Assembly (NCBI RefSeq): GCF_037038585.1
Contig: NC_092520.1
Coordinates: 120,201,001-120,265,000, forward strand
Length of the DNA stretch: 64,000 nucleotides
Direction: 5' to 3'
DNA from: Patagioenas fasciata
Lineage: Eukaryota; Chordata; Aves; Columbiformes; Columbidae
Positions 36,183 through 49,590 of the stretch are shown here, piece by piece. Numbering within the stretch: the stretch's first letter is position 1; each line of letters begins with the position of its first letter. Below the pieces are notes generated by a model. The model had not been told where the DNA came from, searched no databases, and saw only the letters and a program-made list of their open reading frames with translations. The translations under genes and the position numbers were made by a program.

Positions 36183-36226
36183 TGAGCATATACACACACA
36201 CACACACATATATATTCATATATGTG
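36183..36226. repeat. CA/TA dinucleotide repeat
   Basis: ACACACACACACACA followed by TATATAT and a decayed CATATATG end. In intron 4. Confidence 0.88.
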
Positions 36227-36410
36227 TAAAGACCTTGGTTCTGAAGCACTTCCCACACAGTCCTAATAAAACCTGTGGATGGTGGTTACCTAACACAGCA
36301 TAGAAGTGTTAGGATGTGGACACACACTCGGTCATGCTATCAACAACCCGGCTGAGGCCAAAATAGGGATTCAAGGCCTTGTTCTGCACCTCTCCATGGG
36401 ATGTTTACAT

Positions 36411-36454
36411 GCATTATAAATAAGAAGCAGTTCACTGCTTCTTATTTATAATGC
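36411..36454. repeat. Perfect 20-bp inverted repeat with 4-base loop
   Basis: GCATTATAAATAAGAAGCAG at 36411-36430 and its exact reverse complement at 36435-36454, separated by TTCA. It lies in GABRA5 intron 4 and is not part of a repeat I recognise. Confidence 0.97.
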
Positions 36455-38962
36455 TGGTTGTACACTCGTTTCCTTGGAATCTACCACACAAAGTGAACAC
36501 AGAATAGAAATTAAAGCTAGGAGCTGGGGTGAGGTGCTCTGCAGAAATTTCTGTCTTAGCCCATTTTTCCTTCATAACCACTCTGCCAAGAATATTACTC
36601 CTTTCCAACTTTACAGTGATGCAGAGATGTGTTATCTTTATATGACACCAAAATGTACTTTGAAAATGCCACAGGGAAGAGGGTATGGAAGACTAAGAGC
36701 TCCAGTTACTGATGTTTTTGTGAGCTGTGAATACTTGATTCAGACACATGGTGTACTTGACAGCAAAACTCTCATTTTAAGGAAACCAAACCCTTAGCAT
36801 AGCTTATGCTGAAGTGAGAAAACAAGACTTGAGATGCCTAGATTAACTGTGCTGATGAGTAGGTTATCCTGAGATAATCTGAGGTGGACAGGATTGATCT
36901 CAAAAGCTGCACTACTACAGGAATGAGCTCCCTGCATGTGGAGTACCTTGGCATACCCAAAGCACACTCTTAGATGGTAGTGATCTTTGATAGGGATTTG
37001 GGGGGTTATAGAAAGAATCACGTTTCCAGCTCCCAGTAGAAGTTTATAGTAGAGGTCATACGTTTCATTCTACAGTATTCCCTTAATATGGAATATGAGT
37101 TTATGTTTATACATCCTCGCCATGCAAGGTGCCTAATGAAGTCCATGAGTGAAGTAAAACTTGCTAGAAGTTGTTTTATCTCTTATTGGACTAACTGGCA
37201 CAGTAAAAAAAAAACCAAGCTTTTTGGCAGTCAACTCCTTCTTGAGGTTCTCTGCCTACAAACCTTACTTTCCTAAAGAAACTTTAGACCAACATGACTA
37301 TGCATCTATGAATGCTATGGCATAATATTGCCCTCATCTATTTGATAGTTTCACTTAGAAACCTCTCCAAACCCCAAAAATCTAACTAGAACGAGCAATG
37401 ATGAGAAGCTGATGCAGTTGTTGATGCACATAAAATAGGAAACAACATCTCAAACAACCCACATTTCACTATGCCATGCCCACATTTCCTCAAGTCTGCA
37501 CATGCTACACATTTAGACTATGATCTCCTCACCAGCATGGCCCCTTGGTGGCACATTCAACTATGTGGTAACTGCAATAACTACAAGTGTTCTTGCAGTG
37601 CTGTCTAAGACTGAACTATGGGCTTCTCTTTGGCTCTACAGAGAGGCTAATCCCAGCGACTGGCAGAACCAGCCAGTGCCTCCTGACCACACGGGGATCA
37701 TCCAACCCTTGCTTTCAGTAGAAGAAAACTCAAGAACACCAGGAAGAAGGGAGCACAGAAAGCTCCCACAGGCACCTTAGATGATGGAGCTAAGGATGGT
37801 GATGGACATGGCACAGTGCACCCATCCTCCAATTCTGATACCACCTGTTAGACAATTTGATCAGTGCAGGTTTTGTGACCAGCCAAATGGGCTTTTGTTC
37901 CTCCTGCCTATCAGTATGGCACATATTCCCCCTTGGATGAGAGCTACCTGCCTGCACAGTCATCGTATTTCTTCCTCCCAGTTCACACAATCTTTATATT
38001 TGTATGGACAGGCACGAAACTGCATGCAGAATTTTCTAAAGACAAAATAAATCAGCTGGATTTAGAAAGTAATAAGGGCCGGGGGGGACTGAATTGGCAG
38101 TGCCAGGTCACTTGGGCTCTCTCACATCTAGACTGGGATGCACAGACATGGGAGTGTAGGTAGGAGGGGTTGTGATCTGGCAACCCTAAATACAGCACTG
38201 AAATCCTTGGTTATTTCCAGCAGTCCAGATGAATGATCTCGAGCTCCAAAACATCTCACTACAGTTTCCTTTCAGCATCTCACATTTAACCCCAGACTCT
38301 TCTTATTCACCTCACAATTTTTTGTCCACCTCCCAGGTCACCTCTTGTGCTTTTTGTGTAATTTCAATGCTTCTCCATGCCTCTGTGTGAGAAGGGCATG
38401 CATCAAGCGATTTGACGATCTGCCCTTTCACAGGGAAACACACGCACATGCTTATTTATATGTGTACCTTGATTCATACAGGGAAGAGGTTGTTTAGCCA
38501 CCCAAGCAGGACATTATTATCTGGATTTTTTGCCTTCCCCCTAAAATGCTACGCGGTCCTGATCAATACAGATGTGAAGTACCAGATAAAAGGGCAGGCT
38601 GTGGATGTTTTCTGCTCCAGGGAAAGAGCCCTCTGGTCCCTCAACTGTTTCACACCATAAACAGTCATTTAGCAGGCCTCAATTTACCATCTGTTTTCTA
38701 TTTGTACTACCACTAGCACTGGCATCTGCTACATCATAAGCACCTGTTCGCAATAGTGCAACCTGAGAGAAGAAAGGGCCAAATGGATCTTCTAGTGACA
38801 CCTGAACACCCCTGTGCTAAACCATGCTCAACGGTGCACTTGGCTCCTTCTCTCCATTCAGATTTCCCCAGGATGAAGATGCAGTTATGAGGGCAGGTAG
38901 GAGCTCCCTGTTCCTATCAGGATCAGTGGCCACTATTTCCCCCAGTGCATGAATCCCACAGT

Positions 38963-39034
38963 TAACATTAAAATAACAGTCATAACAGTTATTAAATAAC
39001 AGTTAAAATAACATTATAATAACAGTTAAAAACA
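38963..39034. repeat. AT-rich imperfect minisatellite (AATAACAGTTAA units)
   Basis: The unit AATAACAGT recurs about five times with variable spacers. In intron 4. Confidence 0.8.
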
Positions 39035-42000
39035 GAGTAGGTATCGATTATTTGACTAAGAGGTTTTGCTATTTTTCCTTATTTTTTAGATGAATCTGGA
39101 AGTCCAAACATAGCATTTTTTTTACATGGACAGGACAGCTGAGTGCATTTGCCACTGAAGAGATGACTGTGGAGCAATCAGACAACCTTACTAAGTCTGA
39201 TTGAGCCAACAGAATAATCCAGGATTTTATCATCCCTTTTGGTCCCAAAGTTTACTGTCCCAAATTCCTGACGGGAGTATGCAAAAGGAAAGCCAGCCTT
39301 GCTTGCAGAAATTCTTCCTAAGCTTTTATACTGGATATAGTGCATATAATTGATACAACCTCAGGATTTTAGCTAGATCCTGTTGTAAAAGACTTGCTTC
39401 ATCATTTAGAGCAACCAGATAGAAACAACAGTTTGAAATTTTTTTAATTATATGAACATGACTTTAAGATATAAATTTGTGTATGTGGTTTCAGGAAATT
39501 TTAATTTAACAGTAGGAAACTGAGTAAGTCAATATAACATACACTAACACAACGAGCTCTTTTAGAAAGTAACTGAGATCTCCAAAGGTGATGTCTTAAG
39601 ACTTCTACAGAATAGAGTAGACAAAAGACCAGAAACAGGCACTGCCAGTGGACTATTCATTAAATGACAAGCCATGTGCATCATCTGCACCATCACACCA
39701 AGACACTTTCCTGTAAGAAGGCTGAAGAAGCCAAACAGGCCTGGAATGTGACAATGAAGACTATTCCTACCCATGCCCATTGCACAACTTTACTCAGCTA
39801 TATGTATTGGTGTTTTGGTTTGATGAAGCCTTCAGAGAAGGGCAAATTACCAAGAATTTCCTACAGGCTAACTGTGGTATAATGACCCAGGACTACTTTG
39901 TCATCCCACCATAATATATTCACCTGATCAGATATTTCTGAAGCATCTTAGAGCAGGCCCTTCCTGCCTTCTTTTCTGAAGCAGCCTGGAGCCACTCTTC
40001 AAGCTCCTCCCTAATCCCTTTATTCCTCACAGACATGCTTTTTCTTTCTTACTGTGTCAGATATCTATATCCCAACCTGCAGTACCTTCCAGATATTCCT
40101 GACTGACCATTACCAGTACCAAGTATCCTGCTCCCTAAAACCCTTCTCCTCCCAATTCTTGGAAAACCCAATCTTGCCTAAGCCCTCAGATGCATCTTCC
40201 TGATTCTCCAGCCCTTACTTAACCACAGGTACGCAGCACTCACCAGCAGCTAAGGTGGCCTCTGGCATCCCTCCCTTGATACCCCTTTCCTCATCAACAA
40301 AATGCTTGTGTTGCAAGTATCACAACGGCTCTTCCCTTCATCTAAACAAGCAAAGGCAGGATTACAACTTATTGGGTTTTCTTGAGCTCCTTCTAAGGTG
40401 CCTTATAGTCCCTCTTACACATACCCAGACAAAAGCAGAGGACTGAACCCAACTTCGGTGCATTCACATGTGCTGCACTTGCACAACCTCAGGCTTTATG
40501 TTGTATGGAGAGAAAACTGTGTCCTCCACAATGCAGCTACAGGACCAACTGCTGACCAGAACATCCCATAGCTTTAGGTGGCTCACACACCACCAGTTTC
40601 CAGGCTACGTGAGTATCAGGGTGGGAAACACTCATGGAAATAAGTAAGTAAGATGGGACTCATGTGACTAAACACAGATATCAACAGCAGTTAACCTATG
40701 CTCCTTTTTCTGCCACTATGAAAAAAAACAGGAACCTCCTAAGGTGTGAGTGGAGAGAAACAAGCATCTTTCATACTAAAGCAGACATCTGAAACAATGC
40801 GGACAGCTAAATCCTTAAGAAAGTCTCTCCCTGCACGGGGGGCAACTCTGAGCCAAGAGGCTCAGCTGCAGACATCAGTGTTACAGACGAGTAAAATTAG
40901 CTGAGGTGAATCACACCCATCCTGCCTGGTGCACCACACCACGGCGTATTTTCGATTGCTCACTGGCAGTCTAATGTTTCAGCACAAACATAAATGTACT
41001 TCAGGGGACAGTATTTCTGATTAGGCAGATGAAGATTTTAATTTCATTTTAAGTGAAATGACTAGAGAGTTCACTGTAATGTTATCCTCCTCAGTAGTAA
41101 AAAGAGATAGCATAGTCATAAGAGTTCTTCAGCATCTATGAGGTTTTTCTGAAGCCCCCATCTGCACAAGCTGGGATCCATCTGCAGATTTGGTCAGAGT
41201 CACCAACATAGCTGTGCTCTACTGGGGCTGCTTGGGGGGGCATCAGGGCACCGCTTCTAGTTTCTGTTTGGTCGCCTATCCCCTCCATGCACACCTGGGA
41301 CATCAGGTCAGCTCGTCTACAGCAGTGAATGATACCTTGATCAGTCTGTGCTTATAAAGTGGGGGGAGCACAAGGGAATGTGGCAGAAATTGTACCAGCT
41401 GACCCCAACAGAAAGATAGGTCTGCCTCTGTGTTCAGCGCAGACCTGAAACTAAAGTTGGACCTTTCATGACCCTTCAAAGTCCAGGCAAACATCTCCCT
41501 CATCCAAGGATGGGCTGGTTCTGATTTGGGTTTTGTCTTTTAATCAATCCTGCTCTTGCTGAGCAAGTTCCCATCTTTGCAATAGAGATCTCTGTGGGGT
41601 GCCGGCCACTTTTATTACCAGCAGAATAGGCTATTGTAATGCGGTTTATATAGGGAATATATTTGGGCAGGTCATAATTGCCCATTTTGAATGTATTACA
41701 CCACAGTCTCCTCTGATGCCTTTCTCTCACTGTGGGTAACTCCAGCCATGGATTTTTCAAAAAAACAAATCTTGGTTCCTTGAAGGACAACTTTTGAGAA
41801 ATGGGGCAATGTGCAATCAAAGGAGAGAGACAGGAACTGATAGGCTTGGTGTTAAAACAAGAAACCTGCTGCTATCCTCAGGGAAGGGCCCTTCACTTCA
41901 TACAGCCCTATTTTCTCTCACTCTGTCAAAATCTGAATTGATGAAAAGCAGCTGAGAGTCCTTGCCACTACGGCAGTTTTTCATCATTCTGCAAGATTCA

Positions 42001-43604
42001 GCCCAATGTGAAGAAATTATTTTTTTTTCCTTCCAGCTTCAGGCAGCTTGAATCTTGAATATGAAAGAAAAGGCTGCAAGTCTAACACAGGGAAACGAAA
42101 TGCGTGTTTGTATGGTTTGATAGTTCCTAATTAGTTTTGTAGTATTTATACATGCAATGCCCAAAAGCATTGCCAGATCCCTTTCCGTAAATATAAATGG
42201 ATGCATAAATGATATTTTCCCTTTGATAGAAGAACAACGTATGCAAACTAAACAGAAATGTTCCCATCTAGACGCCTGGCTGATTGAAAAGTGAGGGTTC
42301 ATTTTAAAGCGTAGATTTGCTGGTCACTCCTCACTCAGTGCCACACAAGCGAACTTGCATCTGGGAAAGGCTGCCTTCTGGCAAAATCAGCACTTGCAAA
42401 CCCATATATTTTTCACAGAATAGTCTTTCCTCAATAAAAGCTAATCAAACAAAACCCAGCTTTCCCAATAGACGTCTTGAAAATCACACCGTGTCTTCCA
42501 ATAAACTGGTTTTATAATCCATAGCTCTACAATATAAAATGGTTAGCTTGCTAATCAAGTACTTCATGTAAGAGCAGACGTTGTGCTAACATGCACCCAG
42601 GACGTGTGTACACTTGCAGATACAATTTTAACCCTCAGTGCTAATATAAGAAACAATATTTTCAGCCTAGATAAGCCACTGTATTTGCTAGAGAACAGCA
42701 AGTAGTGTGGTTATGCTGCCATCAAGTGGATTGCCATCCTACACATTGCTGAATTTTACATGTCTTCCAGGAGCAATAGATAATGGTATTTCAGGGCTGC
42801 ACTAAAAATTTTGCAGGTTCTTAACACCATACTAAAAAACGTCTGCAGTCTCCAGCTGGTAAATCATGCATTTGCAGATTACTGGCACAGATTCAACTGT
42901 AAACACTCCCAGGATCTCAAGAAACCTTCAGCTGCCATAAAAACATGGGAAGAATCTGTTTGTATGCTCTTCAGGTATATGACCATGTCATATCTAAAAT
43001 CCCAAATTATATTAGATGTCTGGTAGCCCTGCCAGTAGTAAAAGTAGCTTGAGATCCTTTTAAAATGATAGTGAGAGTGGGGTTCCAAGGATCCTAGTCC
43101 TTGTGATGACACCAAAGGATTTTTCGGTGTCTTCAAGCTGACAGAAAAATCATCAGAAATTCCCTATGAACTGCTGGCCAAAAGCTCAGTTATAATCCAA
43201 AGGTTTAGCTCCGCTGAGCATGCTCTACTTCACACAAGTTCTAGCAAAAAAAAAAGGCAGACTCAGCTTTTTTTCTGGCATTCTAGAGCAAAGTTTATCA
43301 GAGCTTCTGTCTTTATAGCCAAATCCCACTGAGTAAAAACATACAGCTCACTGAGACATGCTGGTTCTCTTAGCCTGAAAAGTTTGCTTAAAACACGGTC
43401 TTCATTTTTCGCAATTGTTTCAAGAAACACAGGAGCTTTATGCTTTTCACAATATTTATTTCTCACATAAGATAAACTAAATACCTTTTGAGTTTTTAAA
43501 GGGAAAGAATCAACTCTTTTCTTCCATTCACGAAGCTATTTTATATACAGATTAGGGAAACATGAAATATATTTACTAGCACTTTCTTTACCACAATGCT
43601 CTTA

Positions 43605-43606
<2 letters not shown>

Positions 43607-43635
<29 letters not shown>
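43607..43635. repeat. Poly-A tract
   Basis: About 29 consecutive A residues. No polyadenylation hexamer or gene-like sequence precedes it, so I treat it as a simple repeat and not the tail of a retroposed gene. Confidence 0.9.
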
Positions 43636-43639
<4 letters not shown>

Positions 43640-44317
43640 TTAAAAGTGGATCTATGGACAATACTCCCCTCTAGGGGCAGAAACAGAATGTGCAACAGTC
43701 AATTCAGCAGTGTATTATCTGTAAACCACATTAGTAAACTAAAACAAATACAGCCTACCAAATCAAAGAAAATCAGAATTATTAAGTTGTTCCCTGCAGA
43801 GAATACTGCTGCCTATGAAATACGTCTAAAGAGCATGTTGTGTTCCTATATTCATGCAGAAGGGTTTTAATACTGCACATATATAGAAACTAATTTATTA
43901 GATTTCCCCAGCAACATATATTCCATCAACTTCTGACCTAGACAACATATCATCAAATGCAACATGCAAAGAATACATTTTTCGTTATAAGTAAACACAT
44001 CTATCACGAAAACATATGTACTGACAAGTGCTAAAGCTGGAAGTTTGCTCAGCTGATCACACTCGGTGTATTTGGAAGTCAAATAAGAAGGAAGGTCAGT
44101 ATCGGCTCAGCTGCTTCCCTCCTCTTCATTCAAGCAGCCAGATGCGAGGTTGCAAAAGCAATTCAGGCATCTCTGTCAATGACAGAGGGTCCCATCCTCC
44201 CCACATGGATTACTCCTACGTACAGTCTGGGAAGCTAGCAATCCCTCCTTGGAAACGAGAGGAATGCAGAGCTAACAGAGGGTTGTCTCCACATCCCTGT
44301 GGAGACTTTTTAGTGGG

Positions 44318-44597
44318 GCGTGTTGCGATAAGACAAGGGGTAATGGTTTTAAACTAAAAGAGTGGAGATTCAGGCTAAACATGAGGAAGAATTTTTTTAC
44401 AATGAGGGTGGTGAAACACTGGCCCAGGTTTCCCAGAGAGGTGGTAGATGCCCCATCCCTGGAGACATTCCAGGCCAGGCTGGACAGGGCTCTAAGAAGT
44501 CTGATCTAGTTGAAGATGTCCCTGCTCATTGCAGGGGGTTGGACTGGATGAGCCTTGAAGGTCTCTTCCAACCCAAACTATTCTATGATTCTATGAT
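44318..44597 (+). mobile_element. CR1 LINE 3' fragment, well preserved tail
   Basis: A strongly 5' truncated copy starting at about GTTGCGATAAGACAAGGGGT and ending in TATTCTATGATTCTATGATC, with two clear octamers. The intact tail suggests it is one of the younger copies here. Antisense to GABRA5. Confidence 0.93.
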
Positions 44598-47230
44598 CCC
44601 CAGATCCTAAGAACCGAGTAAGCCTGATGGGAGCTACAGGAGATGCAGCTCAAGCCCCAGTACCTTTAACCAGTGCACCACCACTGCTGGGACAAACAGC
44701 TCTCCCCTCAAAAAGCCCAGTGCTGCCTGTCTTCTCAAGGAAAGCCATACTAGGTATCGTTGTTGGGCTGTTACCTTCATCAAGACATGCAAAGGCAGCT
44801 GAAGGGGCTGGCTGCATGTCACAGCCACCTCTGCACAGGTTGGGATGGGATCCTCAAGCCACCTCATGGCAGAGGATCACTAATGCTGCTGAAATGCTCA
44901 TCACAAAAAACTGCCGTCCCTAAAGTAGTACAGCTCCATGCACATTACAAAAACAGCCTCCTGACTTGTGTTTAAACAGAAAGGCATAGACACTCATTTA
45001 TTTTTAAAATTATTACTTGCAATAGTGGAAGGCAAGCTATTTAAAAAGCTTGGTGCTCCATTTCTTGTCGCATTCACCATGGTTAGTGGGAACTTATTTC
45101 CATACACATGCACACCCACACACAATACTGAACCAAAAAAAAAAGTTATGTTGCATGTTTTTTAGGTTACAAAAGCATTCTGTGTCTTTTTGTAGCCTAC
45201 AAAAACATCAATCACAAAGAGCCTTCCCCCTGTGAAAACCAGGGGAAAAGGGACTGAGTGGGACGATGAGAAAGTCTGTCTCAAACCCAAATTTTTCTCC
45301 AGCTGCATGTGCTGAGCACGGCACTGTCTTTTCCTCAATTTATCTATAACGCATGGCACCCAATTTGGCAATACTCTGTCATGGTCACAGGAGAGGTACC
45401 TCCACAGAGTAACTCAGATTCAGCAGCAAGCTCACCCAGGTCTTGCTCTGCTACCTCAGGTGGCTCAGTTCATTGCCTCAGGAATCGGCGCTTCACTGCA
45501 TTTCTTTAACACTGCAAAACCCAGTGTTTGCAGAGAAATAGCATGCCAGCTGCGAATCCGCCACACGACACGTAATGTTTTGCTCCAGGCAGACTGCGAG
45601 CCTGAGCTGGACTTTACTTACACGAGTAATTTACACAGGTAATTGGGAATTGCCTCTGCAGCAGTCTCTGGAATGGTACTAGTGTAGTCCTAGCAGCAGT
45701 GAGACTGAATTGAAGGTCAGCGTTACAAATACTTTTTGTGAAAATAAATTTCTCTGAGAGTTGTTCTGACTTTTATTCATTTCAGCGTGCATGTGTATCC
45801 TCACATTGTTTCAGTTTATTATTGCAGAGGTCACTGACTTGGGGCTAGTAAGAACAGCAATACATGTAGTAGAAGAGAAAATGAGGGGTTTTCTTCCTTC
45901 TTTTAAACATGACCTTTGTCATGTCTAAGTCTAGCGCAATTACACCTATGATGGTCTAAAGCTGTAAGGACTTACATAAGGATACCCTACTTCTGCTAAA
46001 TTTCTTTTCCTTTCAGAAGAAGGGATTTAAGGCTAGGCTAAAAATAAATAAATAAATAGAACAGGTCAAAAACACCTGAAATGAAACCTGGGAAGGTCCA
46101 GGTGCTTGCACATGAAAGCGTAATACCCTTGAGCCCCAATAAGTCTTACCCACTCAGACTTAGTGGGGAGCTCGGGGCTCACCCTCCCAATCCTCAGCAG
46201 TGGGTGGCTCTCGGCTCAGCCCTGCTGCAGGATGGGGTGCTGGTGGGTGCTCAGCTCCCCGCTTCCCTTCATTGGGGGCTGCTTGTGGAAAACCCAGACA
46301 TCTCAGCCCCTAACTTCAGACACTTGAACACTTTTCTGGGTCTCAGGCACCACAGTGGTCTTGTATGTGATAAGCTCAGAGTAACACTTTGTTGCTCATT
46401 AGGTTTTTCCTTTCATCTCTTTCCAAGTGTTGCCCATACAACTACACAACTACACTCTCAGAGAAAACCCTGTTGAAGACAGACAGCAGTCTTAATTACT
46501 ACAGGCTAATTACTTTCCATGAGCAAATTGCCATACACAGATGTGGGATTTGTCCTGAGAAGAATTTCAGACAATCCTATAACATCACCAATATTGTACC
46601 TTATTTCTAGGTTATGCAATGATGAAGCTTGACAGCATCCTCTAATCAGATGAGAAGCATGACCCTGGAGATCTGAGACATCAGTTTGCTTCTCTGCCAA
46701 TATAATGCACCAGCTTGTTTTCAGGGAAGTACTTGCTAAAGCAGCTTCACAGTGCTGCTAGCTTATTTCATTTATCCCTATGTCAATTTGCCTTTTAGTA
46801 CTATTATCAAAACCAAAGAAAATAATAGTAAAAGCTCCAAGGGTTTAAGTTGGACTGTCCTAGAACAAGATCTCAGTTTCTGGCCTTGGAGACAGTTCTC
46901 TTGCAATCAGCACTGCAGTTGCAAACACAAACAGTAAGAGAGAACAGATCTTCATAAAAAAGCTGGACTGAATCATCAAATCTGTTGAGAATATGCCTTC
47001 CACTTAATCAAAGGAAATATTTAAACATTAGCCATATTCAGAAGCTACAAACTAACTGGTACTTGTAGGCAGCAATTATGTTTTCCATTTTTCTTGATAT
47101 TCACATAAATATGTGTGATAGATTGGTTGCCTGACTCTATTAGGAGTGGTGGAAGTGGTGCATTTGCATGGTGGTGTATTTGCAGAGCTAGTTGGGAAAC
47201 AGCACCAGAATAAATTGATCCTGTTTATTA

Positions 47231-47724
<494 letters not shown>

Positions 47725-47891
47725 TCAAAAATCCCCAAAAGCTTGAAATAAAGAAGATGTTTGAGGAGGAATTCCATCCCTTATCAAATGCAGCTGTCAA
47801 CCTTTGGGAGCCAAGGCTCTCTTATAATCAGTGAAATGAAACAGGCCTTTCAAGGATGCAGTTCCTCTGACTGACAGGTTTTGATTACAGC

Positions 47892-48547
47892 TCACAGAAT
47901 CACAGAATGGTTTGGATTGGAAGGGACCTTAAAGATCATCTAAGTTCAACCCCCTGCCATGGGCAGAGACACCTGGTTGCCATGCCCCTGGGTTCCAGCC
48001 CCCTGCCATGGGTAGGGACCAGACCAGGTTGCTCAAAGATCTGTCCAACCTGGCCTTGAACACTTCCAGTGATGGGGCATCTACAACTCTGGGCAACCTG
48101 TTCCAGTGTCTTGCCAGCCTCAAAGAATTTCTTTCTAATATCTGGTCTAAATCTACCCTTTTGCAGTTTAAAACTCCTACCCCTCATCATATCACTACAT
48201 TCCATGATAAAGAGCCCCTCTTCATCATTCCTCTAGGCCTCCTTTAGGAAGGCTGCAATAAGGTCTCCCCAGAGTCTCCTCTTCTCCAAGCTGAACAACC
48301 CCAGCTCTCTCAGCCTGTCCTCACAGTGAAGGTACTCCAGCCCCCTGCTCATCTTTGTGGTCTTCCTCTGGTCCTGCTCGAGCAGGTCCATGTCTTTCTT
48401 ATGCTGGGGGCCTCTAAGCTGAACACAATTCTCACATGAGCAAAGAGAAAGAATCACCTCCCTCGAGCTGCTGGCCACACTTCTTTTGATGCAGCCCAGG
48501 ATGCGACTGGCTTTCTGGGCTGTGAGCGTACATTGCCAGGTCATATT
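47892..48547 (-). mobile_element. CR1 LINE 3' fragment with internal duplication
   Basis: It starts CACAGAATCACAGAATGGTT on the plus strand and extends about 650 bases, to the GCATCC...GGCTTTCTGGGCTGTGAGCG block, the longest CR1 in the window. The CCCCTGCCATGGG block occurs twice, 50 bases apart (about 47951 and 48001), where other copies have it once. Sense to GABRA5, in intron 2. Confidence 0.92.
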
Positions 48548-48630
48548 CGGTATTTACTATAGGATATCATGAAGCATATATCAGAAGGACCTATTCCCCT
48601 CTGCTGGTATGGTTGATTTACCCAGTTTCA

Positions 48631-48651
48631 GACATCTATATTATAGATGTC
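48631..48651. repeat. Perfect 21-base palindrome
   Basis: GACATCTATA, a central T, then TATAGATGTC. It lies 84 bases right of the CR1 in intron 2. Confidence 0.95.
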
Positions 48652-49468
48652 CAAAGTTAGGTGAAATTAATTCTACCCTCAAGACTCTAAGTCTTTCTGG
48701 CATCTTTTCAAACCCAGGACTAATTAAATTTAAGGGCAGAAATATCAGAAGTTCGTTACATAAGATATAAGCATTGAGCCCTATTTTCAAGCATCTCTGT
48801 GTAAAGTGAGAGGAGAAGGAGAGAAAAGGATGAAAGCAATGTGTTGGTCTCACAAGAGGAAGGGGTGGGGGCAGACAGATTAAAAAGGGCCAGGAAGAAA
48901 CATAACAGATGGTTTACACATGGGTAGAAGATGAGAGAAATCTGGGGAACAGAGAGCTGAAGGAGGGCTCAACAAGGTTAGGATGGCAAGCAACTATTCA
49001 CGTTATGGTTTTAAAATAGCTGCTGTAGAGGTTATCAAAATGATGTATCAATACAGTATCATGTAGCTGTCTAAAAAGTGATGGCTTGGGGATCTGCTTT
49101 TAAGAGAGATTTTTGTCACTGGCATAATTTTATATATGCTGACCAGTGAGGGAACCCTGCAGCAACCTGTAGTTGTACCAGAAAAGAAAGAAACCCACAC
49201 TATATTCAATTACAGAAAAAGCGCATCATGCATGCTCTCCTAATGCAACCTCAGATGACCTCAATCACTGAAAGATGTCTTCAAGTGACCTTTGTACTAG
49301 GGCCCGTTTACCAGGAGATAAGTTTATTTTCTAGGCTTCATTTAGCTAATGAACACTCAACTCCCTCATCAAGGCCCATGCAAAGAGCAGGCACCTATTC
49401 AGTAGGGCAGCATGTAGATGATGGTCCTGCATAGCAGGGGACTGGCCACAGTGACCGCATTATCCTAC

Positions 49469-49590
49469 CTCCCAGTCCTGGGCGCAGTCGGTTGTCATAG
49501 CCGTCCAGCAGACCATCCAAGATCCTGGTAAATATAGTGATGTTATCATTGGCGTCCTCTTTTCCGGGTGCTGTTGGCGTTTGTGAGAAG
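49469..49590 (-). CDS. GABRA5: GABRA5 coding exon 2: mature N-terminus
   Basis: The exon encodes residues 30-69, beginning [10 protein letters not shown], followed by an N-glycosylation sequon (N45-I-T) and then [20 protein letters not shown], which is the conserved N-terminal helix and loop of GABA-A alpha subunits. It starts with one base of the split glycine codon and ends with one base of the split glutamate codon (G|AG). The acceptor is AAAATAG|C at 49592-49591 and the donor is GGGAG|GTAGGA at 49468. I chose this acceptor over the CAG 19 bases further in because only the longer exon keeps phase with exon 1 and gives the family-like SQ-PT residues. The variable stretch between the signal peptide and DNIT is where alpha subunits differ most. 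Confidence 0.93.

Noticed and set aside
41600..42260. Possible conserved noncoding element in intron 4 with TAATT-type motifs
   Set aside because: There is no evidence of conservation in a single sequence; motif density matches the AT content.
43607..43635. Poly-A run as the tail of a processed pseudogene
   Set aside because: The sequence before it has no AATAAA at the right distance, no coding similarity and no flanking duplication that I can see.
47936..48544. Open frames containing [20 protein letters not shown]
   Set aside because: This peptide is the well-known translation of the CR1 3' region and recurs at 893, 54843 and 63097; it is not a host gene.
49572..49590. Alternative acceptor CAACAG 19 bases inside coding exon 2
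   Set aside because: Its use would break the phase with exon 1 and lose the FSQTPT residues that match the family.
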